From Flavobacterium sp. (GTDB lineage Bacteria; Bacteroidota; Bacteroidia; Flavobacteriales; Flavobacteriaceae): a stretch of 55,192 nucleotides of DNA. The translations under genes and the position numbers were made by a program. The notes under the pieces are model-generated. The model saw only the letters and a program-made list of their open reading frames with translations. It did not search any database and was not told where the DNA came from. How positions within the stretch are numbered: position 1 is the first letter of the stretch; every line of letters starts with the position of its first letter. This document shows positions 25,632 through 33,603 of this stretch, one piece after another. Location of the stretch: positions 1 to 55,192 of the forward strand of contig NZ_JAIXYH010000006.1 in the NCBI RefSeq assembly GCF_027490375.1, in the 5' to 3' direction.

Positions 25632-26171
25632 TTAGTTGGAAAAAGCGTTTAATTTTCGAGCGAATTCCCAAAGTACAATTCCTGCGGATACCGAGATGTT
25701 TAACGAATGTTTGCTTCCGAGCTGCGGAATTTCAATAACGCCGTCGCAAGCATTAATCACTTCCTGTTCGACACCAAAAACTTCATTTCCAAAAATTAGT
25801 GCGGTAAGTTCTTTTGGATTCGGATTTACTTGATGAAGGAATGCCGCTTGCTCGGTTTGCTCTACGGCAAAAATAGTGGCATTTCTTTTTTTTAATTCTG
25901 CGACAGCTTCGAGTGTCGTTCCAAAATACGACCAATTCACGGTCTCAGTAGCGCCGAGTGCCGTTTTATGAATTTCCTTGTTTGGGGGCGTCGCTGTAAT
26001 CCCGCAAAGAAATATTTCGGAAACTAAAAATGCGTCGGAACTACGGAAAATGGAACCGATGTTATTTAAACTTCGCACTTGATCTAAAACAACAATGATA
26101 GGAAGTTTAGCTGCATTTTTAAAGCCTTCAACATCTTTTCGATTGAGTTCGTGATTCTCGAGTTTGCGCAT
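25632..26171 (-). CDS. SpoU/TrmH-family RNA 2'-O-methyltransferase
   Basis: 179 aa. SPOUT-class SAM-dependent methyltransferase with the three family motifs: LDQVRSLNNIGSIFRSSDAF (motif 1), ALIFGNEVFGVE (motif 2) and IPQLGSKHSLNISVSAGIVL (motif 3). It modifies a ribose in tRNA or rRNA; the exact target is not clear from sequence. Start at 26171 (MRKLENHELNRKD): the in-frame extension to 26342 would read through the terminator at 26242-26265 and into the DUF1573 gene. Confidence 0.9.
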   Translation of the reverse strand: MRKLENHELNRKDVEGFKNAAKLPIIVVLDQVRSLNNIGSIFRSSDAFLVSEIFLCGITATPPNKEIHKTALGATETVNWSYFGTTLEAVAELKKRNATIFAVEQTEQAAFLHQVNPNPKELTALIFGNEVFGVEQEVINACDGVIEIPQLGSKHSLNISVSAGIVLWEFARKLNAFSN

Positions 26172-26241
26172 AATTTTCAAAGGATATAGTTGTTTTTGCG
26201 AAGCAGTACTTGAAAAATGTTGCCGCTTCAATAACAAAGAA

Positions 26242-26265
26242 AAGCCACCCGAGTAAAGGTGGCTT
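26242..26265 (-). terminator. Terminator of the DUF1573 gene
   Basis: Perfect 8-bp stem AAGCCACC / GGTGGCTT with an 8-base loop. On the minus strand it is followed by TTTTCTTTG. It separates the DUF1573 and SpoU genes. Confidence 0.85.
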
Positions 26266-26286
26266 GAAGTATAAAAATAAGATGAA

Positions 26287-26796
26287 TTAGCTTTTAGTTG
26301 GAGCCGGTGCCGGTGGCGCTGGATTTGGATCGTTAACCACACCTTTAATAGTAAGCGTTTTGTTAGCCTCTGGTAAATTAGTAGTTAAAGTAACCGTTTT
26401 TTGGAAAGCACCAACGCGATTCGTATCGTATTTAACTCCGATTACTGCCTTTTGACCAGGCATGATTGGGTCTTTTGGGAAGGTCGGAACTGTACAACCG
26501 CAAGAACCTTTTGCATCAGAAATAATTAAAGGCTCAGTACCATTGTTGGTAAGAACAAACTCTCTTTTTCCATCGGCATTTCTGTCAATAGTACCGTAGT
26601 CGATTACTTCAGTTTCGAAAACCATACCTGGGCCGCTAGTTTTTGTAAGCGGGCTGGTTGGTTTTGCTACTACTCCAGGCTTAGCTACAGTTTTTACTTC
26701 AGTTTTAGCTTTCGGAGCTACTTTCTTACTCGACTCTTGTGCGTATCCGGCAAATGCGAAACATGCAAGAGCTAATACTACTATACTTTTTTTCAT
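26287..26796 (-). CDS. DUF1573 periplasmic/secreted protein
   Basis: 169 aa with a signal peptide (MKKSIVVLALACFAFAGYAQ), a Lys/Val/Pro-rich linker (about 24-55), then one DUF1573 Ig-like domain: VIDYGTIDRNADGKREFVLTNNG, the conserved SCGCTVP loop and PGQKAVIGVKYDTNRVGAFQKTVT. It ends in a Pro-rich tail (DPNPAPPAPAPTKS). DUF1573 proteins are abundant in Bacteroidota and their role is unknown. Confidence 0.9.
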   Translation of the reverse strand: MKKSIVVLALACFAFAGYAQESSKKVAPKAKTEVKTVAKPGVVAKPTSPLTKTSGPGMVFETEVIDYGTIDRNADGKREFVLTNNGTEPLIISDAKGSCGCTVPTFPKDPIMPGQKAVIGVKYDTNRVGAFQKTVTLTTNLPEANKTLTIKGVVNDPNPAPPAPAPTKS

Positions 26797-26827
26797 TTCT
26801 TTTAATTTTAAAAATTAATTTCTTGGT

Positions 26828-26835
26828 CAAATTTA
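26828..26835 (-). promoter_or_regulatory. -7 box (TAAATTTG) for the DUF1573 gene
   Basis: The minus strand reads TAAATTTG, 31 bases upstream of the ATG at 26796. No TTG is found at the expected -33 position. Confidence 0.45.
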
Positions 26836-26950
26836 TAAATTATACCTTTATACCTTCGTTGTGAAGACAGAATTTTTGTTAAATCGGCCGGGATTAACAA
26901 TTCATTTAATGATTGTTAACAAGCCTTTCAAATCCTAAACCTTTTTTCGA

Positions 26951-29560
26951 TTGAGTTCAAAAACTAAAGACATCAAAGAAACACCTTTGATGAAGCAATA
27001 CAATGAAATTAAGCGAAAGTATCCCGATGCTTGTTTGCTTTTCCGCGTAGGCGATTTCTATGAAACTTTTGGCGAAGATGCGATTCGCGCTTCTAAAATT
27101 TTGGGAATCATACTTACCAAACGAGGAAACGGCAGCGAAAGCGAAACGGCATTGGCGGGCTTCCCGCACCATTCGTTAAACACCTACTTGCCTAAGCTCG
27201 TGAAAGCAGGCTTGCGCGTGGCCATTTGCGATCAGTTGGAAGATCCAAAACTCACCAAAACCATTGTTAAGCGCGGCGTTACCGAACTAGTTACGCCGGG
27301 TGTTTCGCTTAACGATGAAGTGCTGCAAGCGCAGTCGAATAATTTTTTGGCCGCATTGCATTTCGGTAAACAGCGAATAGGTGTGAGTTTTCTCGATGTG
27401 TCTACAGGCGAATTTCTCGTTTCGCAAGGCGATCAAGAATACATCGATAAGCTGATGCAGAATTTTGCGCCCAGCGAAGTATTGGTAAACAAACCCGATA
27501 AAGCGGCATTTCGTGCACAATTTGGAGAGTCGTTCCACAGTTTTTTCTTAGAAGATTGGATTTTTAAAGACGATTTTGCCTTTGAAAAATTAACCCAGCA
27601 TTTTCAAACCATTACCTTGAAAGGTTTTGGCATCGAAGATCTGAACGAAGGTATTGTTGCTGCGGGAGCCATTTTGCACTATCTAAGCGAAACCCAACAC
27701 AACAAGCTTCAACATATTAATGCCATACAACGCATCTCGGAGTCGGCTTATGTTTGGATGGATAAATTTACCATTCGCAACCTCGAATTGTACCATTCCT
27801 ACAATCCCAATGCTGTAACTTTACTGGATGTAATTGATAAAACGCTGTCGCCAATGGGAAGTCGCCTGCTAAAGCGTTGGTTGGCGCTTCCGCTGAAAGA
27901 TCTGGCAGCAATCACGCAACGTCACGATGTTGTGGAGTTACTCACCAAAAACACAGCGCTTTTACAAGAATTTCAAACACAAATCCGCCAAATATCCGAT
28001 CTCGAACGCCTCATTTCAAAATTGGCAACCGGACGCGTTAGTCCACGTGAATTAATGCAACTCAAGCATTCATTGGATGCAATCGTTCCTATTAAAGAAT
28101 TGGCTGAAAAGAGCGGACAGGAAGCTTTGCGAATCATTGGCGATAGCTTAAATAGTTGTGATATACTTCGCGAGAAAATTGCAAAAACGCTCAATCCCGA
28201 TGCTCCCGTTGCATTGAACAAAGGGAATGTTATTGCTGCAGGTATTGATGCAACACTCGACGAACTGCGCCAAATTTCAGGCAGTGGCAAGCAGTACTTA
28301 CAAGGCATTGAACAACGCGAATCGGAAGCAACCGGAATCAGTTCGTTGAAAATCTCATTTAATAATGTGTTTGGCTACTACATCGAAGTGCGCAACACGC
28401 ATAAAGATAAGGTGCCCGAATCGTGGATTAGAAAACAAACCCTAGTTAATGCCGAGCGCTACATTACCGAAGAACTCAAAGAGTACGAAACTAAAATTTT
28501 AGGTGCCGAAGAACGCATCTCTAAAATTGAAGCCCAACTTTTTGAAGACCTTATTAAATGGGTGAGTACCTACATCAAACCCGTACAATTGAATGCGAGT
28601 TTGGTTGCAAAACTCGACTGCCTGTGCTCGTTTGCGTTATTGGCGATTGAAAACAATTACAGCCGACCCGAAATTGATGAATCGTTCCGACTAGAAATTT
28701 CTGGCGGAAGACATCCCGTTATTGAAAAACAATTGCCGCCAGGAACACCCTATATTTCGAACGATTTATATCTAGACAGCGAGACGCAACAAATCATGAT
28801 GATTACCGGTCCGAATATGTCGGGTAAATCGGCAATATTGCGTCAAACGGCTTTAATCGTGTTGTTAGCACAAATGGGTTCGTTTGTACCTGCCGATCAA
28901 GTAAAAATGGGATTGTGTGATAAAATCTTCACGCGCGTTGGCGCCAGCGATAACATATCGGTTGGCGAATCGACTTTTATGGTGGAAATGAACGAAACCG
29001 CATCGATATTGAATAATCTGTCGGATCGCAGTTTAATTTTATTGGATGAAATTGGCCGGGGTACGAGCACCTACGACGGTATTTCGATTGCTTGGGCTAT
29101 CGCCGAATTCATTCACGAACATCCGTTTGCACCAAAAACCTTATTTGCTACGCATTATCACGAGTTGAATGAAATGTCGGAACGTTTCAAACGCATCAAA
29201 AATTACAATGTTGCGGTTAAAGAATTACCAGATTCGGTACTGTTTATGCGAAAGTTGGTAGCCGGAGGCAGTGCACACAGCTTTGGTATTCACGTGGCTA
29301 AAATGGCTGGTATGCCACAAACGGTCGTGCAAAAGGCAAAAAAGATTCTAACAAAGCTCGAACGCGAACACGGTGGTAATTTATCGGATAACATCCGAAA
29401 AATGGAAAACGATATGCAGCTAAGTATTTTTCAAATGGATGATCCGGTTATGGAAGAAATCCGAGAGGAATTGCAAGCCATCCAAATCGATACCTTCACA
29501 CCAATCGAAGCACTAATGAAGCTAAATGAATTGAAGCGCCTTGTGTCGAAAACAAAATGA
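26951..29560 (+). CDS. mutS: DNA mismatch repair protein MutS
   Basis: 869 aa, full length. The mismatch-recognition FYE motif lies at 36-38 (VGDFYETFG). ATPase domain: Walker A TGPNMSGKS, Walker B LLDEIGRGTSTYDG, and FATHYHELNEM. The start is a TTG at 26951, giving SSKTKDIKETPLMKQYNEI, the expected flavobacterial N-terminus; the first in-frame ATG would remove 13 residues. MutS finds mismatches after replication and recruits MutL. Two tRNA genes follow on the same strand from their own promoter. Confidence 0.95.
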   Translation: MSSKTKDIKETPLMKQYNEIKRKYPDACLLFRVGDFYETFGEDAIRASKILGIILTKRGNGSESETALAGFPHHSLNTYLPKLVKAGLRVAICDQLEDPKLTKTIVKRGVTELVTPGVSLNDEVLQAQSNNFLAALHFGKQRIGVSFLDVSTGEFLVSQGDQEYIDKLMQNFAPSEVLVNKPDKAAFRAQFGESFHSFFLEDWIFKDDFAFEKLTQHFQTITLKGFGIEDLNEGIVAAGAILHYLSETQHNKLQHINAIQRISESAYVWMDKFTIRNLELYHSYNPNAVTLLDVIDKTLSPMGSRLLKRWLALPLKDLAAITQRHDVVELLTKNTALLQEFQTQIRQISDLERLISKLATGRVSPRELMQLKHSLDAIVPIKELAEKSGQEALRIIGDSLNSCDILREKIAKTLNPDAPVALNKGNVIAAGIDATLDELRQISGSGKQYLQGIEQRESEATGISSLKISFNNVFGYYIEVRNTHKDKVPESWIRKQTLVNAERYITEELKEYETKILGAEERISKIEAQLFEDLIKWVSTYIKPVQLNASLVAKLDCLCSFALLAIENNYSRPEIDESFRLEISGGRHPVIEKQLPPGTPYISNDLYLDSETQQIMMITGPNMSGKSAILRQTALIVLLAQMGSFVPADQVKMGLCDKIFTRVGASDNISVGESTFMVEMNETASILNNLSDRSLILLDEIGRGTSTYDGISIAWAIAEFIHEHPFAPKTLFATHYHELNEMSERFKRIKNYNVAVKELPDSVLFMRKLVAGGSAHSFGIHVAKMAGMPQTVVQKAKKILTKLEREHGGNLSDNIRKMENDMQLSIFQMDDPVMEEIREELQAIQIDTFTPIEALMKLNELKRLVSKTK

Positions 29561-29625
29561 TATGGGCTAAGCTATTTTTAGTCAGTCTTTTAGCGGTTGA
29601 CTGTAATTTTTTTTGTATTTTGTGC

Positions 29626-29655
29626 TTGCAAATAAAACAGAAAGGTGTAAATTTG
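29626..29655 (+). promoter_or_regulatory. Promoter of the tRNA-Gly/tRNA-Leu pair
   Basis: TTG (29626-29628), 19-base spacer, TAAATTTG (29648-29655): a full match to the Bacteroidota sigma-A promoter. The first tRNA starts 40 bases downstream. Confidence 0.75.
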
Positions 29656-29694
29656 CCCTCGCATTACAAAAGTAGCGCAGTTCTTCAATTTCAT

Positions 29695-29767
29695 GCGAAA
29701 ATAGCTCAGTTGGTAGAGCGCGACCTTGCCAAGGTCGAGGTCGCGGGTTCGAGCCCCGTTTTTCGCT
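29695..29767 (+). tRNA. tRNA-Gly (GCC)
   Basis: 73 nt. Acceptor GCGAAAA/TTTTCGC, D arm AGCTCAGTTGGTAGAGC, anticodon arm CGACC-TTGCCAA-GGTCG with anticodon GCC, T arm GCGGG-TTCGAGC-CCCGT, discriminator T. CCA is not encoded. Confidence 0.95.
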
Positions 29768-29781
29768 CAAGATTCACATTC

Positions 29782-29867
29782 GCTCGGATGGTGAAATTGG
29801 TAGACACGCTGGACTTAAAATCCAGTGAACAGCAATGTTCGTGCGGGTTCAAGTCCCGCTCTGAGTA
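29782..29867 (+). tRNA. tRNA-Leu (TAA)
   Basis: 86 nt, class II. Acceptor GCTCGGA/TCTGAGT with G-U pairs, anticodon arm CTGGA-CTTAAAA-TCCAG (anticodon TAA), a long variable arm (GAACAGCAATGTTC), T arm GCGGG-TTCAAGT-CCCGC. It lies 14 bases after tRNA-Gly, same transcript. Confidence 0.95.
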
Positions 29868-29868
29868 C

Positions 29869-29899
29869 AAAAAGCCTTTTCATCTGAAGAGGCTTTTTT
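29869..29899 (+). terminator. Terminator after the tRNA pair
   Basis: AAAAAGCCTTTT / AAGAGGCTTTTT stem with a 6-base loop and T6, 2 bases after tRNA-Leu. Confidence 0.85.
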
Positions 29900-29918
29900 G
29901 TTTAATAAGCTTTTTATT

Positions 29919-30263
29919 TTGGGCGTATTTTCCATTTATCGTTCTAAAGACGGGCAGTATCGTTTTTGCTTCAATTCCCGAAAAGGCAAACCGCTATTTA
30001 CTTCTTCAAAATTTGAATTGCGCTTTGAGTGCGAAGACGCGGTGCGTGTGCTTCAAGAAGCTGTAGGTTTGCTAACCTTCGAAACTACCAAAAACAGCGA
30101 CGGTTCGGTTACTTTGGTTTGCCAATTCGAGACCTTTCTCATAAAAAGCAGAAAGTTTACCACAGCATTTCGCCAGCAAAAGGCAGTGGATGAACTCAAA
30201 AGAACCGCTGCAAAAGCCGAAGTACTCGATTTTAGTTCGGCCTTAGATGTATTTCCCGAATAG
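29919..30263 (+). CDS. DUF1508-related small protein
   Basis: 114 aa from the TTG at 29919 (GVFSIYRSKDGQYRF). The pattern of a short strand, F/CFNSRKGKPLFTSSKFELRFECEDA and, later, a second SRKFTT...AEVLDFSSA resembles the flavobacterial branch of DUF1508 (YegP-like) proteins. A longer reading from a TTG at 29898 is possible but would begin inside the terminator T run, so it is less likely. Cytoplasmic, no signal peptide. Function unknown. Confidence 0.6.
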   Translation: MGVFSIYRSKDGQYRFCFNSRKGKPLFTSSKFELRFECEDAVRVLQEAVGLLTFETTKNSDGSVTLVCQFETFLIKSRKFTTAFRQQKAVDELKRTAAKAEVLDFSSALDVFPE

Positions 30264-30323
30264 ACTTCTACAACTTTCTTAAATCAATTTCAAAGCACTT
30301 GCTTATTCAAGCAGTTTAGTTTT

Positions 30324-30337
30324 TTTACCGCGGTAAA
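30324..30337. promoter_or_regulatory. 14-bp perfect palindrome TTTACCGCGGTAAA
   Basis: Perfect dyad in the AT-rich gap 30264-30510, with no gene start close by. It could be an operator or a chance occurrence. Nothing else is recognised in this gap. Confidence 0.25.
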
Positions 30338-30510
30338 TATTTATTAAAACTACTTGAAACATATTTTTGATAAGTAGTCATGTGTTTGATTCCTAATCAA
30401 GCCAAGAAAACGAACTCTTGGTATATGCGTAGTCACGAAAAACGAAAAGCGGCTTTGTGGAGTAGGGAAGTGGCTAAAAAAAAGTGTAGCGGCTCAGTTT
30501 TGATATAAAT

Positions 30511-30537
30511 AAAAAAGCCTCGGAAAACCGAGGCTTT
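30511..30537 (-). terminator. Terminator of the Ala-rich lipoprotein gene
   Basis: AAAGCCTCGG / CCGAGGCTTT stem with an AAAA loop, T run on the minus strand, 22 bases from the stop. Confidence 0.85.
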
Positions 30538-30558
30538 AAAATCATTAGATGTTTCTAA

Positions 30559-30780
30559 TTATTTTTTAGCAGCATCAGCAGCAGGAGCAGCTTCTGCAGG
30601 AGCAGCAGCAGCGTCAGCAGCAGGAGCAGAAGTAGTGTCTTCAGCAGCAGGAGCAGCCTCTTCTACAGCAGGAGCCTCAACAGCTGGAGTTTCCTCAGCA
30701 GGAGCCTCAGCAGCTTTCTCTTTACAAGATACTACAGTTAATGCAGCGATAACAGCGAAACTTAAAAATACTTTTTTCAT
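30559..30780 (-). CDS. Small Ala/Pro/Glu-rich lipoprotein
   Basis: 73 aa. Lipoprotein signal MKKVFLSFAVIAALTVVSC (lipobox VVSC, Cys19), then a low-complexity mature part of about 54 residues made of Ala, Pro, Glu and Asp (PAEETPAVEAPAVEEAAP). The coding strand is a near-repetitive GCT/GCA/GCC-rich sequence, so its length may vary by slippage. It has a full promoter and a strong terminator, so it is a stand-alone, probably well-expressed gene. Function unknown; unstructured acidic envelope spacer proteins of this kind are common in flavobacteria. Confidence 0.8.
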   Translation of the reverse strand: MKKVFLSFAVIAALTVVSCKEKAAEAPAEETPAVEAPAVEEAAPAAEDTTSAPAADAAAAPAEAAPAADAAKK

Positions 30781-30819
30781 CTTACTTTAAATTATAAAAG
30801 GTTAATTATTAATTCGATG

Positions 30820-30847
30820 CAAAGATATAATTTTTTTAATACGACAA
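30820..30847 (-). promoter_or_regulatory. Promoter of the Ala-rich lipoprotein gene
   Basis: On the minus strand TTG, 17-base spacer, TATCTTTG followed by CA; 39 bases upstream of the ATG. Confidence 0.7.
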
Positions 30848-30943
30848 TCAGAATCTGAAGTTTTTTTAAAAATCCTATTCCTTACAACGCCAAAACAACT
30901 TACAAGTACCGTGCCAAAATTGTTTTAAACGTTAAAAAAATCT

Positions 30944-33097
30944 TTATTTTTTTAAACCAATGATTTTCAGTTCGTTGATTAGATTCTGCGCGTTTGCAAA
31001 CTTGTCGATGATGAATAAAATGTAGCGCGCGTCAACCATGATGTTTCTGCAAATCGCCGGATCATAGTAAATGTCGCTCATAGTTCCTTCCCAAACGCGA
31101 TCAAAATTCAATCCAATCAAGTTGCCTTTCGCGTCAAGCGCCGGACTTCCACTGTTTCCTCCTGTGGTATGGTTAGTTCCAATAAAGCACACCGGCATCT
31201 TTCCGTTTTCTGCATACTTACCGTAATCTTTCTTTTCATACAATTCAATCAGCTTTTGCGGTACATCAAACTCGTAATCGCCCGGAATGTACTTTTCCAA
31301 AACACCATCTAAATACGATTTGCTCGTATATAAAGTAGCGTCTTTCGGCTGATAGCCTTTCACCTTGCCATAGGTAATGCGCAACGTACTGTTTGCGTCC
31401 GGAAACATGCGGTCGATCGCTTTCAACTCATATAAAGCTTTGGTGTACAGCTTTTGTGTAGCCGTGATTTTTGCATTAATTTCCTCGTATTTCGGCGCAA
31501 CCATAGTGGTATACGCTAAGGCGATATCCGACATCAGTTGCACACCCGGATCGGCACTTAATTTTGTTTTCACTTCAGCTAGACCACCACTCAATAGGTT
31601 TTTTACTTGTGCGTAGTTGCTTACGGCCGATTTCTGATACAATTTCTCGGTAAGCGTTGCAGCCGTCTCGTTTTTTAACTTCTCCGGAAGGAAAGCCTTG
31701 GGGTAGTCTGCCAGATAAATACCAATTAAGGTGTTAAACACTTGTTGATCTACTTCCAAATTAAAATCTTTGTAAAATGCTGGTAATCCGTCGATCAGTG
31801 CTTTTCTTCGCTCTTCAAAAGTAGCTTCGCTCTTGGCGTCGGTACCCAACTGGCTCAGTTGATACAATTTAAAAGCGGTTGCCGTAAGCTCTGTATTGCG
31901 CAAGAAAATCTCGTTAAAGTAATCGCGTGCTACCGCATAGGGTTTAATAGCGGTATAGTGTTTTTCGAAATCGCTGAGTAAATTTCCGTAAGCTGCAGTC
32001 TGATTTTTCTCAACCAACAACTGCTTGAACTTCTCTTCGTCGGCACGCTTCTTTCCAACGGCATCCGATTTTTTCAAACCTTGAGATTCTCCAATCCACT
32101 TCTTCCAATAATTGGCTATCGCCGCGTATTTTGCAGCGTACTGTATTTTAATTGCTTGATTTTTACGCATAAATCCGTCCTGAACTTTCAAAGCTTGCTC
32201 GCGAACTTTAATACGAGCCGGATTTAAATCGTTCACAATTTGCGAAACAGCCACCGCCGGCAAATATTCTTGCGTACGACCCGGATAACCCATTACCATG
32301 GTAAAGTCGTTGTCCTTTACGCCCGCAATCGAGATCGGAAAAAAGTGCTTGGGTTTGTACGGCACATTGTCTTTAGAATACTTCGCAGGTCGGTTGTTTT
32401 TGTCGGCATAAATTCGAAACAACGAAAAGTCGCCGGTATGTCTCGGCCACACCCAATTGTCGGTATCCGATCCAAATTTTCCGATGCTCGACGGCGGAGC
32501 GCCCACTAAACGAACATCTTCAAAGCTTTCGGTTACAAAAAGCAAGTACTGGTTGCCGTCGAAAAACGAGCGTACAAAACTGCCTTGCCAGCTTTCTTTT
32601 TTCGTTTCTTTTTGCACTCTGGCAATATTTTCTTTAATGCGTTGCTGTTTGTTCACTTCGCTGTTGAGGTCGGCAACGCCTTCGAGTACAGCCGTGGTTA
32701 CGTCGGTAATGCTAACAATAAACGTTACTTCTAAACTCGGGTTCGGCAATTCTTCTTCCAACGAATACGCCCAAAAACCATTAGTAATGTAATCGTGTTC
32801 AAGGGTAGAATGCGATTGGATTTCGTCGAAACCACAATGATGATTGGTCAGCAAAAGTCCGTTTGGCGAAATAACTTCCGCAGTACAACCGCCGTTAAAT
32901 TGCGGAACAGCATCTTTTAAGCTCGATTTATTCGTGTCGTAAATATCTTTCAAAGAAATTTTCAATCCGAGTTTCTTCATTTCCTTTTCGCGCGTTCCAT
33001 CGAGTAGGGAAGGAACCCACATGCCGCCTTGCTGGGCAAACGACAGTTGGAGGAATAACAGTAAGAGCGCGAGTACGAGTTTATTTTTGTAGTGCAT
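30944..33097 (-). CDS. S46 dipeptidyl-peptidase, DPP11-type (Asp/Glu-specific)
   Basis: 717 aa, normal for the family. Signal peptide (MHYKNKLVLALLLLFLQLSFA) and chymotrypsin-like catalytic parts split by a helical domain: NHHCGFDEIQSHS (catalytic His), DNWVWPRHTGDFSLFRIYAD (catalytic Asp region) and GGNSGSPALDAKG (catalytic Ser). The residue 18 positions after the Ser is Arg in LNFDRVWEG, exactly the S655-to-R673 spacing of Porphyromonas gingivalis DPP11, where that Arg sets Asp/Glu specificity (DPP7 has Gly there). It should remove N-terminal dipeptides with an acidic residue at P1 in the periplasm. Confidence 0.92.
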   Translation of the reverse strand: MHYKNKLVLALLLLFLQLSFAQQGGMWVPSLLDGTREKEMKKLGLKISLKDIYDTNKSSLKDAVPQFNGGCTAEVISPNGLLLTNHHCGFDEIQSHSTLEHDYITNGFWAYSLEEELPNPSLEVTFIVSITDVTTAVLEGVADLNSEVNKQQRIKENIARVQKETKKESWQGSFVRSFFDGNQYLLFVTESFEDVRLVGAPPSSIGKFGSDTDNWVWPRHTGDFSLFRIYADKNNRPAKYSKDNVPYKPKHFFPISIAGVKDNDFTMVMGYPGRTQEYLPAVAVSQIVNDLNPARIKVREQALKVQDGFMRKNQAIKIQYAAKYAAIANYWKKWIGESQGLKKSDAVGKKRADEEKFKQLLVEKNQTAAYGNLLSDFEKHYTAIKPYAVARDYFNEIFLRNTELTATAFKLYQLSQLGTDAKSEATFEERRKALIDGLPAFYKDFNLEVDQQVFNTLIGIYLADYPKAFLPEKLKNETAATLTEKLYQKSAVSNYAQVKNLLSGGLAEVKTKLSADPGVQLMSDIALAYTTMVAPKYEEINAKITATQKLYTKALYELKAIDRMFPDANSTLRITYGKVKGYQPKDATLYTSKSYLDGVLEKYIPGDYEFDVPQKLIELYEKKDYGKYAENGKMPVCFIGTNHTTGGNSGSPALDAKGNLIGLNFDRVWEGTMSDIYYDPAICRNIMVDARYILFIIDKFANAQNLINELKIIGLKK

Positions 33098-33603
33098 ATC
33101 AAAAAATTAAAACAAAATTTCGGTCTCGCAAGTTGCTAATTTACGGTGAGAAATGCGGCTTAAATGTTTACTAAATTTCAAGTTGATTTTTTAGAAGCTA
33201 TTCCCGCTTTCCGCAGTAGTGCCACCTCAAAACGCAACAATGCCTAAAAGTTTGTTCGGCTTCTTTGGTCGCCAACCAAACTTCTGGTATTGTAAGCGGT
33301 TTCTTACTGGCAGCTATTTTGCTTCAATCGGGGCTATGCGGATCGTTACCAGGAAATAGTTTTTAGTTGTATTACATACTCGATAAGATGTTATTAACTA
33401 TGTTTAATCTGGATGTGAAAGAAATTTCATATGAAATAATTTTTATAATTAGTTGAATTCGCTTTTTATTTGAAGTAGCTTTTTCAAAATTTTATTTGCA
33501 TTGACTTCTTTTTTTACATCAGATTCTTTTTACACTTCCCAGAGATTTGAGAAATTTGAAAATGTTTAATGTTTGAATTTGAGAACTTTTAATTGATGCT
33601 AAG
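33098..33603. other. Noncoding region upstream of the abiH remnant
   Basis: Contains the dispersed repeat at 33189-33343 (minus orientation). 33350-33603 is very AT-rich and probably holds the abiH promoter; no clear TAnnTTTG box with good spacing was found. No ORF is supported. Confidence 0.6.
33189..33343 (-). repeat. Dispersed intergenic repeat (TAGCCCCGA...AGCTTCT type), copy B
   Basis: On the minus strand: CATAGCCCCGATTGAAGC, GGCGACCAAAGAAGCC, then GCGGAAAGCGGGAATAGCTTCTAAAA. The same blocks in the same order as copy A at 15496-15645 on the plus strand. Confidence 0.7.

Noticed and set aside
26172..26342. 57-residue N-terminal extension of the SpoU methyltransferase
   Set aside because: It would span a strong terminator and the end of the DUF1573 gene; the methyltransferase family begins at MRKLENHELNRK.
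29557..30066. Protein-coding frame running from the mutS end through both tRNA genes
   Set aside because: It contains two tRNAs and a terminator; a chance open frame.
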